The position numbers were made by a program, and so were the translations under genes. A stretch of DNA of 46,355 nt, from positions 1-46,355 of IMG/VR virus record IMGVR_UViG_3300037245_000763. One strand, given 5' to 3'. This stretch comes from a virus. The notes under the pieces are model-generated. The model was not told the origin of the DNA. It searched no databases and worked only from the letters and a program-made list of their open reading frames with translations. Of this stretch, positions 1-7,011 are shown in pieces. The number at the start of each line of letters is the position of its first letter. Positions within the stretch are counted from its first letter, which is position 1.

Positions 1-127
1 GACAAACTCCCCTTCATCAAAAGGTGACATGAAATGCCCAAGACATGCCATTTCAAGTCCATCGGCATCGATACCGACTTGCACCCACCCTGGTCGGGGG
101 CCGAAAAGTTCTCGACACTCGGGGCCG
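1..127. repeat. terminal direct repeat, left copy (assembly overlap)
   Basis: These 127 bases are identical to 46229-46355. The DNA polymerase reading frame passes through the repeat without a break. The length equals a common assembler k-mer size, so I read this as the overlap of a circular contig and not as the phage's physical terminal repeat. Unique genome length is then 46,228 bp. Confidence 0.93.
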
Positions 128-1230
128 TAGGGTGAATAGGGTGCTGGTACTTGCCCAAGATTTGGCTTAAAGTGGGCCATTCTCCTGGTGATTGCTCCCA
201 TCGTGTTGACTGCGCCATGAATTTTCCCTTCCGGCGTAACGTGATTGAGCCACGCTTCTTTGCCTTCGGCTATCTGGCCGATACGTTTGTTTAAAGTTAA
301 GAACTCTGTAAGCGGTTTCGCTTCCTCATAATCGAGCGCACCTAAAATATCATCATCGACCTTAGGCTTGCCGGTCTTTGTGGTGAACTCCACCGGCTCC
401 CATCCGTACTTCTTAATGAGCATTTCAGATATGTGATCATGTGATGCAGGGTTGAAGTCTGTCAGTTCAATCTTGGTCATGGTTGCACCGGCAGTGTAAT
501 GCAGTCGCGCATTGTCGCGCTTAGGGGTGAAGGATTTGCCCTTCTTATAAAATGGTGGGAATGTCTCAATCATTTGGGTGCGGAGTTCTTCGCGCTTATT
601 GAGCAGCTTAATGTAAAGCAGTTGCGCTTTATCCTTATTGAAATGAATACCATTGGCCGTCTGTCTGTGAATGATCTTCTCTACCTCATGCTCAATATCC
701 TTAGCCTGGGCAGAACAGTTCTTGCTATCAATCTTATCAAGCAGGGCCAGCGTCACGCTGACATCTTGCTCACAGTAGTCGGACATTGCAGGAGTCCATT
801 CCTGCCAATCAGTAGTCTTTGCGTAATCTCCCTTTAGAATACCCAAACGAAAGCCCCAGGCTTCCAGCTTGTGCGTTCCGGCCAACCGGTAGGACATAAA
901 ACATTTCGGCAGTCGGCCCCTTTGGTATGCACCAAAATCTAAGTCTCTGATATTAGGCCACAGCAGACGCGACATAATCTTCGTGTCTGTAATTTTTCCG
1001 GTGTAAACAAACGCCGGATACATTATCTTAATGGCCGGTAAATCGAAGTCTATAATTGAGTGGCCGCACACATGGTCAGCCAGTTCAATCTTGCTCACAC
1101 CCACTGACACCGGCAAGTTGGCCTTGTCATATCGGGTGTGCTTATTCGTTTCAGTATCATAAATGTTGATGCAATGAATAACTTTAAGGTCAGGGAGAAG
1201 CCCATTTGTTTCTATATCAAAGACAAGCAT
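1..1230 (-). CDS. DNA polymerase, family A (T7 gp5-like), N-terminal 410 codons
   Basis: This is the first part of the replicative DNA polymerase. It continues in frame at 46228 and ends at 45641, giving 605 residues. The start ATG follows AAAGGAGAAGTTC. The N terminus has exonuclease motif I (LVFDIETNGLL), then ExoII-like HSIIDFDLPA and ExoIII DYCEQDVSVT near residue 150, so the 3'-5' proofreading domain looks intact. Polymerase motif A (GIDADGLEMACLGHFM) begins near residue 389. T7 gp5 has 704 residues. Roughly 64 of the missing residues fall between ExoIII and motif A, where T7 carries the thioredoxin-binding loop, so that loop is probably absent or reduced. The gene lies downstream of primase-helicase and small genes, as in the T7 replication cluster. 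Confidence 0.95.
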   Translation of the reverse strand, partial: MLVFDIETNGLLPDLKVIHCINIYDTETNKHTRYDKANLPVSVGVSKIELADHVCGHSIIDFDLPAIKIMYPAFVYTGKITDTKIMSRLLWPNIRDLDFGAYQRGRLPKCFMSYRLAGTHKLEAWGFRLGILKGDYAKTTDWQEWTPAMSDYCEQDVSVTLALLDKIDSKNCSAQAKDIEHEVEKIIHRQTANGIHFNKDKAQLLYIKLLNKREELRTQMIETFPPFYKKGKSFTPKRDNARLHYTAGATMTKIELTDFNPASHDHISEMLIKKYGWEPVEFTTKTGKPKVDDDILGALDYEEAKPLTEFLTLNKRIGQIAEGKEAWLNHVTPEGKIHGAVNTMGAITRRMAHFKPNLGQVPAPYSPYGPECRELFGPRPGWVQVGIDADGLEMACLGHFMSPFDEGEFV

Positions 1231-1246
1231 GAACTTCTCCTTTCGA

Positions 1247-1585
1247 TTATAATGGTTGACCCGGGTTTTCGCAGCCTAACTCGGCCACGCACACATCCCA
1301 AAGCGCCTTAAGGCTTTCACAGGTTAGCATTTGGTATGTGTAGTCGGTATTGTCCAAAATGAACCCAACACATAAACCGTCTTTGTTCTCCATCCACACT
1401 GACACGTCACCTCTCGGATCATCAATGGCTCCAAGAATTGTGAAGCCACGTTCTTTCGCTTGATGCAAGAAGCCAAGCGTCTGCGGATTGGTTTGCGTCC
1501 GGTAGGGATAGTCCTGAGCTACTGCAATGGTGCCGCCCAAGAGAAAAATACCAACAACGATTGTCGCTAAGAATTTTCTAAACAT
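1247..1585 (-). CDS. small exported protein
   Basis: The product has 112 residues. It opens with a clear signal peptide: a basic MFRK start, a hydrophobic stretch to about residue 20 and an AVA-Q cleavage-like site. The mature part is about 88 residues with three cysteines and no family I recognise. AAAGGTGGTG precedes the ATG. It sits just upstream of DNA polymerase and overlaps the preceding gene by 19 bases, so it is co-expressed with replication genes. Export suggests a role at the envelope, such as superinfection exclusion, but this is a guess. Confidence 0.75.
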   Translation of the reverse strand: MFRKFLATIVVGIFLLGGTIAVAQDYPYRTQTNPQTLGFLHQAKERGFTILGAIDDPRGDVSVWMENKDGLCVGFILDNTDYTYQMLTCESLKALWDVCVAELGCENPGQPL

Positions 1586-1965
1586 TTTTTACACCACCTT
1601 TGGGTTTGGATTTCAAGATACGGCTGGCCAATACGATCAGCTTCGATCGGATAGTCAGGGTAATTCGCATCCAGCGTAAAGCGCACCATTTTGGGTGCCT
1701 TTAACGGTAAGATTTTCCAGTATCCCTCTCCTAAAAAATGTAACTTTACTGCGCTCCACCAATCAGCCGGAACGTCAATCATGTCCAGCCTTTGTGAAAC
1801 AACGTAGCGTGACAGTTCAACCACAAGATGCCTTGACTGCTCGCTGAAATAAGACTCAATGCAGTATTCATCCGCAATCTTAGCTTCGTCCACTAAAGCC
1901 CTCGACATCATTAGCTTCAAGCGCATCCGTATTGTGTCGGTGTATAATTTATCGTTTAACATCAT
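1567..1965 (-). CDS. hypothetical protein
   Basis: The product has about 132 residues. I chose the start at 1965 because it follows GGTGGAAA and overlaps the end of the preceding gene; an open frame extends to 1986 without a ribosome site. The middle reads as a folded helical/beta domain rich in aromatic residues (DWWSAVKLHFLGEGYWKI). The C terminus ends in a CKKC pair. I see no recognisable family. Confidence 0.7.
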   Translation of the reverse strand: MMLNDKLYTDTIRMRLKLMMSRALVDEAKIADEYCIESYFSEQSRHLVVELSRYVVSQRLDMIDVPADWWSAVKLHFLGEGYWKILPLKAPKMVRFTLDANYPDYPIEADRIGQPYLEIQTQRWCKKCLENS

Positions 1966-2164
1966 TTTCCACCAGCACTTTCTCACACTCGGTCGTGTGC
2001 TTCGGGGTCTCGTCCGGGCGCGGAGTCATGTGCGCCTTGCACCGGGGGCAAACAACTACCCAACCATCAGAGTACGCCCAACCAGTGAACGGGCAGGGTG
2101 ATACGGTGACAGCTTCTTCGCCACATTCCGGACAACGTAAGATTAACTTTTTGCTTTTCGCCAT
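1949..2164 (-). CDS. small zinc-ribbon protein, Lar-like pattern
   Basis: The product has 71 residues with CPECG, CPF and CPRC knuckles spaced around a DGWVVVC strand. This resembles the zinc ribbon of Lar-type restriction-alleviation proteins and other small phage zinc ribbons. GGAAAGGGAGAATAATC precedes the ATG. An anti-restriction role is inference from the cysteine layout only; a structural zinc ribbon of unknown role is equally possible. Confidence 0.75.
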   Translation of the reverse strand: MAKSKKLILRCPECGEEAVTVSPCPFTGWAYSDGWVVVCPRCKAHMTPRPDETPKHTTECEKVLVENDVKR

Positions 2165-2166
2165 GA

Positions 2167-2379
2167 TTATTCTCCCTTTCCAAGTATATCTATCAAGGTA
2201 GAAAATTGTAGCACTATGGATAGAAGACTTTTTGCTTTCTTGTCTCCTTCGGTAGCCAGTTCTTGCAATGCTGCGATACCGCTTCGGGCGTTCAGAAATT
2301 TACTTATGTCTGCGCCGCCAGCCAGGGCAACGATATCGTCAAAGGCTGCAAGGTACTTTCCTTTAGCATAATCTGCCAT
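2167..2379 (-). CDS. hypothetical small helical protein
   Basis: The product has 70 residues and is predominantly helical and Ala/Leu-rich. The ATG overlaps the stop of the preceding gene (TAATG) and follows AAAGGGGAAGAACTA. I do not recognise the family. It sits in the run of small genes between primase-helicase and DNA polymerase. Confidence 0.7.
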   Translation of the reverse strand: MADYAKGKYLAAFDDIVALAGGADISKFLNARSGIAALQELATEGDKKAKSLLSIVLQFSTLIDILGKGE

Positions 2380-2579
2380 TAGTTCTTCCCCTTTCTGCGC
2401 TTAGTTTTCTGTTGGCCGACTCGCTCTTTTACCTTTAGCACTTTTTCTTTCGGCATGTTGAACGGGCATTTGCACAGGTTTATAAAGAGTGAAGGTGGAG
2501 AAGCGTAAACGCCGCATGTTAGGAACACTTTGTTTACCTTCGTACACCCTTCGCAGATGTATTCTATGTTCGATGTCAT
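2379..2579 (-). CDS. small cysteine-containing basic protein
   Basis: The product has 66 residues. I placed the start at 2579 because AAAGAGGAGATTGAGAGA lies directly upstream; the longer frame to 2588 would need a TTG start. It has CEGC, then CGVY and CKCPF, and a very basic C terminus (TKRRKGKN). The layout suggests a zinc-bound nucleic-acid-binding peptide, without a known family. It overlaps another open frame (2401-2697) for most of its length. Confidence 0.65.
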   Translation of the reverse strand: MTSNIEYICEGCTKVNKVFLTCGVYASPPSLFINLCKCPFNMPKEKVLKVKERVGQQKTKRRKGKN

Positions 2580-2697
2580 TTCTCTCAATCTCCTCTTTGA
2601 ATTTATCGATTAGTACTTTCACCGACATGGATGGAAAAGCCTTCAGGAATCCTTCCATCCACCCAATGACTTCATCCAGGTTAACCCCGGGCCGCAT
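2401..2697 (-). CDS. hypothetical protein with long out-of-frame overlap
   Basis: The product has 98 residues if it starts at the ATG at 2697, which follows CAGGAAGTACTTG. The first 40 or so residues look like a genuine amphipathic domain (VNLDEVIGWMEGFLKAFPSM). From about residue 40 the frame overlaps the 66-residue gene 2379-2579 in another frame and becomes basic and low in character. Either the two genes truly overlap for 179 bases, or this gene was truncated and reads through. The ATG lies inside the end of the zinc-finger gene 2681-2914. Confidence 0.5.
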   Translation of the reverse strand: MRPGVNLDEVIGWMEGFLKAFPSMSVKVLIDKFKEEIERNDIEHRIHLRRVYEGKQSVPNMRRLRFSTFTLYKPVQMPVQHAERKSAKGKRASRPTEN

Positions 2698-2914
2698 CAA
2701 GTACTTCCTGCCGGGATTTGGGCGCATGACCGAAGGTCGCATCCTGGCAACCCTGGCACATCCCTGAGATGTGAAACTCTTTGACGGAAAGAGCGTCATT
2801 AAAATCCAGTGATGTCACAGCACCACTACACATCGGACACCGGCCCTGATCGATTAGATCACCGGCAGTCTCCGAACCTTTACCAATCACCATTGCTCTC
2901 GCTAACGGATTCAT
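2681..2914 (-). CDS. small zinc-finger protein
   Basis: The product has 77 residues with CPMC near residue 26 and CQGC near residue 55, a two-knuckle zinc motif separated by a segment with EFHISG. I chose the start at 2914 because AAAGGGAGAGGAAAATA precedes it; the upstream extension to 3064 overlaps primase-helicase and has no support. The pattern is common among small phage proteins of unknown role. It overlaps the end of primase-helicase by 35 bases, which suggests coupled translation. Confidence 0.75.
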   Translation of the reverse strand: MNPLARAMVIGKGSETAGDLIDQGRCPMCSGAVTSLDFNDALSVKEFHISGMCQGCQDATFGHAPKSRQEVLDAARG

Positions 2915-4526
2915 TATTTTCCTCTCCCTTTGGTATTTCGTTAAGGTCAGTTGGCAACAACCTTCCGCTGAACGGTGAGTATTCCAGAATGTCAGCAACG
3001 CCGGTATCGCCGGTTCTCCGCATCTTAAGTAAGCGAAGACGAGAATAGTTCTTGGATGCTTCATCTTGCTGATCCCTTTCCATTGCTATAACGGCATCGG
3101 ATAGCTGCTCTAAAGATGCGCTACCTCTCAAGTCAGTGAGACTCACTGCGCCACCTTCATTGTATCCCTTGCCGCTACCCATCTTTCTTTTCAGATGGAC
3201 GATTGCTTGAATGCCACACCCGGTCTCCTCAACCAGCGAGCGCAGCTTGGTCATTAGTCGATCGATCATCAATCTTTCGTTGTCTCCTAAGCCAAAATCA
3301 AGAGCAGAAACCACGATAGAGATATGATCAAGAAGGATAAAGGAACAACCCAGGCCGACAACCATGTATCTAATTTTTGCCAAAAGATTTTCGATCTGAG
3401 TGGAACCAAAATGGTTATAGAAGAAGTATCGACCATTTCCCACAGTCTCGTCATACGCTTGTCTAAGCTCGTCTTCATCAACGTCTCTCCTTGTCTGCAT
3501 CGGCATCTTCAAATGGATACCAATGTGTCTCTCTGCGGCAATCTTAACGCTCTCCTCAAGCGCCATGATGCCAACAGTTTGGTTATGCTTCATCGCTAAA
3601 TCATAAATTATTTCATGGACAGCGGTTGATTTGCCTATGCCGGAGCCAGCCGTCCACACCCACAATTCACCCTTTACAATCCCTTGTGTTCGTTGGGATA
3701 ACTTCGGGTAGGGCATCTCAAAGCCTTTTTCCGGAACCTTCATGATCGTATCCCACAATGATTTGCCGGATATGATACCGTCAGGCCGCCATGTTTCCGC
3801 ATCATAAATGCACTGCATGACACGCTTAGGGTCTTTGAGAAACAACTCGTTAGCGTCCTTGTACCCATCGTATTTCATTATCTTGGTCTTGCCTGGGGGC
3901 AATAAGGCAGCAACCTTCTCCCCGGCTTCTTTCCCGGCTTCATCATCGTCAAACGCCAGGATAACTTCATCAAAACTGCAGACAAACTCAAGGTTCTTTT
4001 TGATTGCCTTCGGTGCGCTCTGAGTTCCAGAAGGGATGCTGACCACCGGCCATTTGTTTCCCTGGACTTGGCTGATAGTCATACAGTCTATCTCGCCTTC
4101 CGTGACGATTAGTTTTTTGCCAAAGGATTTCCAAAGGTGTTGGCCCCATAAACCAGCTTGCCTGAAGGAACCAATCCACGTAAAGTCTTTGGACGGGAAG
4201 CGAAGATGTTGTCCAACAAGATTCCTCTTTGAATCAAAATAACAAGCAACTTGAACAGGGGTGCCGGACAATTTGGAAACACGGTAATCAAACTTTTTAC
4301 AAGTCGTAACGCTAATTCCACGTTTGTTAAGGGGCTGGTAGGAACCATCGAGAAAAGCGACAGTTGCTTTGGGATTGTCTTCTTCTGTCCACTGTGGCTT
4401 CTCTCCGGTATCGCCTTTGGTTGACTTTTCGCAGGAGAAGCAGAAGGTACTGTTGTCTTCATAGACTGCAAGTGCGTCTGAACTGCCGCAGTCGGGGCAG
4501 CTTCGGTGTTCGATGAAAGTTCCCAT
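2880..4526 (-). CDS. bifunctional DNA primase-helicase (T7 gp4-like)
   Basis: The product has 548 residues, near the T7 gp4 length of 566. An N-terminal zinc-binding domain uses C10, C13, C29 and C32. A TOPRIM primase core follows (LIVTEGEID, then ILAFDDDEAG). The C-terminal RecA-like helicase has Walker A (GSGIGKST, about residue 295) and Walker B (FILLDHIS). In this family it unwinds the fork and makes primers for the phage polymerase. The start at 4526 follows GGAGAGGAGAAAAC. That ribosome site lies inside the open frame of the upstream HNH gene, whose frame runs 418 bases into this one. Confidence 0.96.
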   Translation of the reverse strand: MGTFIEHRSCPDCGSSDALAVYEDNSTFCFSCEKSTKGDTGEKPQWTEEDNPKATVAFLDGSYQPLNKRGISVTTCKKFDYRVSKLSGTPVQVACYFDSKRNLVGQHLRFPSKDFTWIGSFRQAGLWGQHLWKSFGKKLIVTEGEIDCMTISQVQGNKWPVVSIPSGTQSAPKAIKKNLEFVCSFDEVILAFDDDEAGKEAGEKVAALLPPGKTKIMKYDGYKDANELFLKDPKRVMQCIYDAETWRPDGIISGKSLWDTIMKVPEKGFEMPYPKLSQRTQGIVKGELWVWTAGSGIGKSTAVHEIIYDLAMKHNQTVGIMALEESVKIAAERHIGIHLKMPMQTRRDVDEDELRQAYDETVGNGRYFFYNHFGSTQIENLLAKIRYMVVGLGCSFILLDHISIVVSALDFGLGDNERLMIDRLMTKLRSLVEETGCGIQAIVHLKRKMGSGKGYNEGGAVSLTDLRGSASLEQLSDAVIAMERDQQDEASKNYSRLRLLKMRRTGDTGVADILEYSPFSGRLLPTDLNEIPKGEENNESVSESNGDW

Positions 4527-4879
4527 GTTTTCTCCTCTCCTATGGAATGATGTAAGTGACTATGTGTCATTGGATGCAATGCTTCCAAATTATCTGCGCG
4601 GTTATTTAAAGAGTTACCATCGATATGATGCACATGATTTTTCTTAGGTATCGGGCCAACAAACGTCCGGTAAATCACAATGTGTAGCGCCCGACTGTAT
4701 TGCTTCCCGTTTTTATTGAATCGAACTTTCCGGTACTCAGTTAAGTGGTCGTTTGCAGGAGTACGCATACTGCATGTTCCAAGCCGTCTCAAAACCTTTT
4801 TAACCTTGCTGTAAACGTGGCCATACGGTGTAGCATAATAGCCAGGGAATCCCGGTACTTTTTTCATCACATTATCCAT
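4109..4879 (-). CDS. HNH homing endonuclease, frame extending into primase gene
   Basis: The open frame has 256 residues and starts after AAGGGGGTCTATCTG. Residues 1-25 hold a NUMOD4-like segment (PGYYATPYGHVYS). Residues about 75-115 hold the HNH nuclease core with HHIDGNSLNNRADNLEAL and a trailing THSHLHH. Free-standing HNH nucleases of this type usually end there. From residue 118 the frame overlaps primase-helicase in another frame for 139 codons, with low-complexity content. The functional endonuclease is probably the first 115-120 residues. It sits between a terminator (4902-4932) and gene 4, typical of an inserted homing gene. Confidence 0.85.
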   Translation of the reverse strand: MDNVMKKVPGFPGYYATPYGHVYSKVKKVLRRLGTCSMRTPANDHLTEYRKVRFNKNGKQYSRALHIVIYRTFVGPIPKKNHVHHIDGNSLNNRADNLEALHPMTHSHLHHSIGEEKTWELSSNTEAAPTAAVQTHLQSMKTTVPSASPAKSQPKAIPERSHSGQKKTIPKQLSLFSMVPTSPLTNVELALRLVKSLITVFPNCPAPLFKLLVILIQRGILLDNIFASRPKTLRGLVPSGKLVYGANTFGNPLAKN

Positions 4880-4901
4880 CAGATAGACCCCCTTAAAATA
4901 G

Positions 4902-4932
4902 AAAAAGCCCCCAAGCCGTTAGGCTCAGGGGC
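4902..4932 (-). terminator. rho-independent terminator upstream of the HNH gene
   Basis: Read on the minus strand, GCCCCTGAGCC and GGCTTGGGGGC pair around a TAAC loop, with a G-U pair allowed, and are followed by five T. It lies between the HTH gene and the HNH gene, so it would reduce read-through into the helicase unless bypassed. Confidence 0.8.
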
Positions 4933-4940
4933 AATTAAAA

Positions 4941-5183
4941 TTAACTACACCATTTGTCTTGCCCTTTGGGCATCTTGGTGGAGTATCTTCCGTAACGAGT
5001 ACCATTCACAGCGACACGCATTTCCGTCCAGATTCTCATTCCTCTGGCACGAAGCGTATCGATAATCACCGGCAGCCGAAAGAGTGAGTACTCTTGGATG
5101 GCTTCCAGTTGTGTGATGGATCGGCCCGATTTCAAATGAGCCATTACTGCTGCGGTTTTCGTTTTGTAAAGATTATGTAGCAT
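4941..5183 (-). CDS. winged-helix / HTH_39-like DNA-binding protein
   Basis: The product has 80 residues. The pattern AVMAHLKSGRSITQLEAIQEYSLFRLPVIIDTLRARG followed by a beta-hairpin with NGTRYGRYS matches the small helix-turn-helix family found in many phages (HTH_39 type); the match is from memory of the pattern. The start at 5183 follows CAGGAGAGGACTATTAAC. It is the only clear DNA-binding regulator candidate I see, but nothing shows it acts as a repressor. A terminator follows it. Confidence 0.8.
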   Translation of the reverse strand: MLHNLYKTKTAAVMAHLKSGRSITQLEAIQEYSLFRLPVIIDTLRARGMRIWTEMRVAVNGTRYGRYSTKMPKGQDKWCS

Positions 5184-5184
5184 G

Positions 5185-5454
5185 TTAATAGTCCTCTCCT
5201 GGGGCAGCCTTTTTCTTCCGGCTTCCCTGTTTGAATTTTGTTTGGCGCAAGTCCAGGCCAAGCTGAACCTCTCCTTCCATTCGGATTACCTCATACGCCA
5301 AAGCCAAGATATAATCCTTTATCCAGTTGATCTGTGGGATCGTTCCCATTGTCCTCTGGATAGTGTGCATAATGCGGTGAGCATCTCCTCGGATACCCAC
5401 CGTAATCTCAGGTTTATAGGAAATGTGATGCTTCTGCAACTTTGGATCGGCCAT
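5185..5454 (-). CDS. hypothetical protein downstream of SSB
   Basis: The product has 89 residues. The ATG overlaps the SSB stop (TAATG), so translation is probably coupled. The N-terminal half is basic, the middle is a helix (WIKDYILALAYEVIRMEGEV) and the C terminus has a lysine cluster (SRKKKAAPG). T7 has endonuclease I (gp3) next to SSB, but I see no gp3 motifs here, so function is unknown. Confidence 0.7.
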   Translation of the reverse strand: MADPKLQKHHISYKPEITVGIRGDAHRIMHTIQRTMGTIPQINWIKDYILALAYEVIRMEGEVQLGLDLRQTKFKQGSRKKKAAPGEDY

Positions 5455-6122
5455 TAGAAATCGCCGTCTCCATCAGCCGGTTTTTCCTCGTCACCCGGCT
5501 CGAAGTCTTCTCCACCGGCCAGTGCTTCACCGTCAGTGTCAAAGCCCATGCCAGCGGCATCTGCACCATACTCGACAAGCTCCCTGATCTGAACAGCACC
5601 GATGTACAGGGTGACTCCGATGTTCTTGATCTTGGTTTTCTTGCCGTCAACAACAGCTTCCTGATCCATCACATACGGTTTGATCGTGGTTTTGATGCAA
5701 AGGATGGAGCCATTCCCAATGTTGATCCGGCGTTTTAACTGGTTGCCAGCGGCATCAAAGAGAACGGGTTTCAGGTTGATGGTCTCTCCGTCTTTTTCAA
5801 ACGAAGCGTTGGATTTGAAATGGACATAAATTTTTCCGGTTTCTTCCTTATCGTCATTCAAATCGTCACCATAAGGATACTGTTTGAAGATGCGCTCAAT
5901 CTGAGCCGGTTTCAGGCCGTCAATGACATCATCGTACTTCTCTTGCGTGAGTTGATCGATGATCTTTTTGAGTTCCATCTTCTCAAATTCTTCCGGCAGC
6001 CATAGCAGCTTGGTGGTGTACACGCCCTTCTTGTTGAAGGTGGTATCCGGTGTCACAAGATGCGGCCATTTGGCTTCTCCTGGTTTGGTGACCAGTTGCG
6101 GAAACTTAGATTTTTTAGCCAT
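5454..6122 (-). CDS. single-stranded DNA-binding protein (T7 gp2.5-like)
   Basis: The product has 222 residues from the start at 6122, which follows AAGGGGAGTTAAACAA; the longer frame to 6185 lacks a ribosome site. Its length, beta-rich OB-fold body and very acidic tail ending in an aromatic residue (DGDGDF) match gp2.5-type proteins, where the tail contacts polymerase and helicase. Position upstream of primase-helicase fits. It overlaps the next gene by one TAATG. Confidence 0.85.
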   Translation of the reverse strand: MAKKSKFPQLVTKPGEAKWPHLVTPDTTFNKKGVYTTKLLWLPEEFEKMELKKIIDQLTQEKYDDVIDGLKPAQIERIFKQYPYGDDLNDDKEETGKIYVHFKSNASFEKDGETINLKPVLFDAAGNQLKRRINIGNGSILCIKTTIKPYVMDQEAVVDGKKTKIKNIGVTLYIGAVQIRELVEYGADAAGMGFDTDGEALAGGEDFEPGDEEKPADGDGDF

Positions 6123-6126
6123 TTGT

Positions 6127-6294
6127 TTAACTCCCCTTCTCTGTTTGTTTGTGGTGATAGGAACGCAGCACTTCAAGAGGGTCAATCCCTACTTTTGAGC
6201 AGCGTTCAAGAAATCTTGGAGACGGTGGGAATAAGCTCCAAGCCCTTTTCCAGTATAATCTTAACATCTGTCGGACAAAATTAAATTCATGCAT
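6127..6294 (-). CDS. small hypothetical protein upstream of SSB
   Basis: The product has 55 basic, aromatic residues (LYWKRAWSLFPPSPRFLERC). I placed the start at 6294 because AAGGAGAGGAAAAAGA precedes it. No family is recognised. Its stop lies five bases before the SSB start. Confidence 0.65.
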   Translation of the reverse strand: MHEFNFVRQMLRLYWKRAWSLFPPSPRFLERCSKVGIDPLEVLRSYHHKQTEKGS

Positions 6295-6543
6295 TCTTTT
6301 TCCTCTCCTTGTTTGGTACAGGGCAAGCCTAAGAGAGCAGGGAGTTCCCATTGGGTCAACCCCCGGGCTTACAGAATCCACCGTCTCGGCGATGTAATCC
6401 GGATCAGTCTATATTCTGCTATCTCTAATGTCTCCATCCACACTTCCCGGCATCTGTGGTTTCAAAGCGAACCGTCAAAGTAAGCTCCACCGTTATCATA
6501 TCTGTGCGAAGTGTTTAGCTTGTGACTTTCCCTGTGGTTTTAA
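6295..6543 (-). other. non-coding gap between tRNA array and SSB operon
   Basis: I see no convincing gene. Two tiny frames of 24 and 22 residues overlap on the minus strand around 6380-6500 but have no ribosome site. No terminator-like hairpin with a T run is evident. Confidence 0.5.
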
Positions 6544-6617
6544 TGGTGTTGGATAGGGGATTTGAACCCCTGTCTTCCAGCGTGAAAGGCTGGCATCCTA
6601 CATTAGACGAATCCAAC
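6544..6617 (-). tRNA. tRNA-Glu (TTC)
   Basis: The 74-nt minus-strand cloverleaf has a 7-bp acceptor stem GTTGGAT/ATCCAAC, an anticodon stem CCAGC/GCTGG with loop CTTTCAC, and a T arm AGGGG-TTCAAAT-CCCCT. CCA is encoded. The GTCTA of the D arm is typical of tRNA-Glu. Confidence 0.92.
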
Positions 6618-6621
6618 AAGG

Positions 6622-6699
6622 TGGCAGCCCGTAGGGGATTTGAACCCCTGATCTCTGGCTTGACAAGCCAGCGCTGTAACCTGACTCAGCTAACGAGCT
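6622..6699 (-). tRNA. tRNA-Asp (GTC)
   Basis: The 78-nt minus-strand cloverleaf has an acceptor stem AGCTCGT/ACGGGCT, a D stem GCTG/CAGC, an anticodon stem CTGGC/GCCAG with loop TTGTCAA, and a T arm AGGGG-TTCAAAT-CCCCT. Discriminator G and CCA are encoded. It lies four bases upstream of tRNA-Glu. Confidence 0.9.
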
Positions 6700-6702
6700 A
6701 AA

Positions 6703-6774
6703 TGGCACCCAGGCCATGAGCTACATCCAGTCGATGTTTGGCTGGTAAACTCACGGTTGCAACTGACCCGGGAT
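6703..6774 (-). ncRNA. degenerate tRNA-like element with encoded CCA
   Basis: This fills a tRNA-sized gap between tRNA-Asp and the next tRNA-like element. Possible acceptor strands ATCCCGG and CCTGGGT pair at six of seven positions, followed by G and CCA. A 4-bp stem GTTT/AAAC with a 7-nt loop (ACCAGCC) sits where an anticodon arm would be, but U33 and a purine at 37 are missing. The T arm is poor. It could be a pseudo-tRNA or no tRNA at all. Confidence 0.35.
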
Positions 6775-6779
6775 TTGAT

Positions 6780-6862
6780 TGGTGGACGTGGGTGGAGTCG
6801 AACCACCGTCCGGCGCAGTGTCTCATATAGAGCCTTACTCGCCGTCTAAACCGTTCACGCCC
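6780..6862 (-). ncRNA. non-cloverleaf tRNA-like element (83 nt) ending in ACCA
   Basis: Read on the minus strand, a complete 7-bp acceptor stem GGGCGTG/CACGTCC (one G-U) is followed by A and CCA. The T arm is perfect, GGTGG-TTCGACT-CCACC. Between them is no D arm and no 5-bp/7-nt anticodon arm. Instead there is one long hairpin, GGCG-AGT against ACT-G-CGCC, capped by CTC/GAG around TATAT. The 3' part resembles a tmRNA tail (GGACG-N-GG-TTCGA), but the 5' partner strand lies only 83 nt away. Confidence 0.55.
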
Positions 6863-6867
6863 GTTAT

Positions 6868-7001
6868 TGGTCTGAGAGCGACCGGACTCGAACCGGCATT
6901 TCGTACCCATATTGCCCCTCTTTCGCATCAGTTTAGGACTTACAGCCCTACCAGCACTGGCCTTGTGATCACTGTTGATGCAATACCCAGGCTACGCTCC
7001 C
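6868..7001 (-). ncRNA. oversized tRNA-like element with GUA anticodon-like arm
   Basis: An acceptor stem GGGAGCG/CGCTCTC and a T arm GCCGG-TTCGAGT-CCGGT are clear on the minus strand, with CCA two bases past the discriminator. Inside is a 5-bp stem with 7-nt loop CTGTAAG (6934-6950), which has U33, GUA and A37 as in tRNA-Tyr. It is carried on an extra helix GCATCA/TGATGC (6976-6981 with 6925-6930). Total length is about 134 nt, roughly 45-50 nt too long for a tRNA. It may be a modified tRNA-Tyr, a degenerate gene or a decoy. Confidence 0.5.
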
Positions 7002-7011
7002 ACATTATCGG

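Noticed and set aside
499-837. 112-residue plus-strand frame
   Set aside because: It is antisense to the DNA polymerase exonuclease domain, has no ribosome site and no homology-like pattern.
6780-6862. tmRNA 3' end used as attachment site
   Set aside because: The tail resembles tmRNA, but a full matching acceptor strand lies 83 nt upstream and no tag frame is present, so a self-contained tRNA-like element fits better. A tmRNA model search would settle it.
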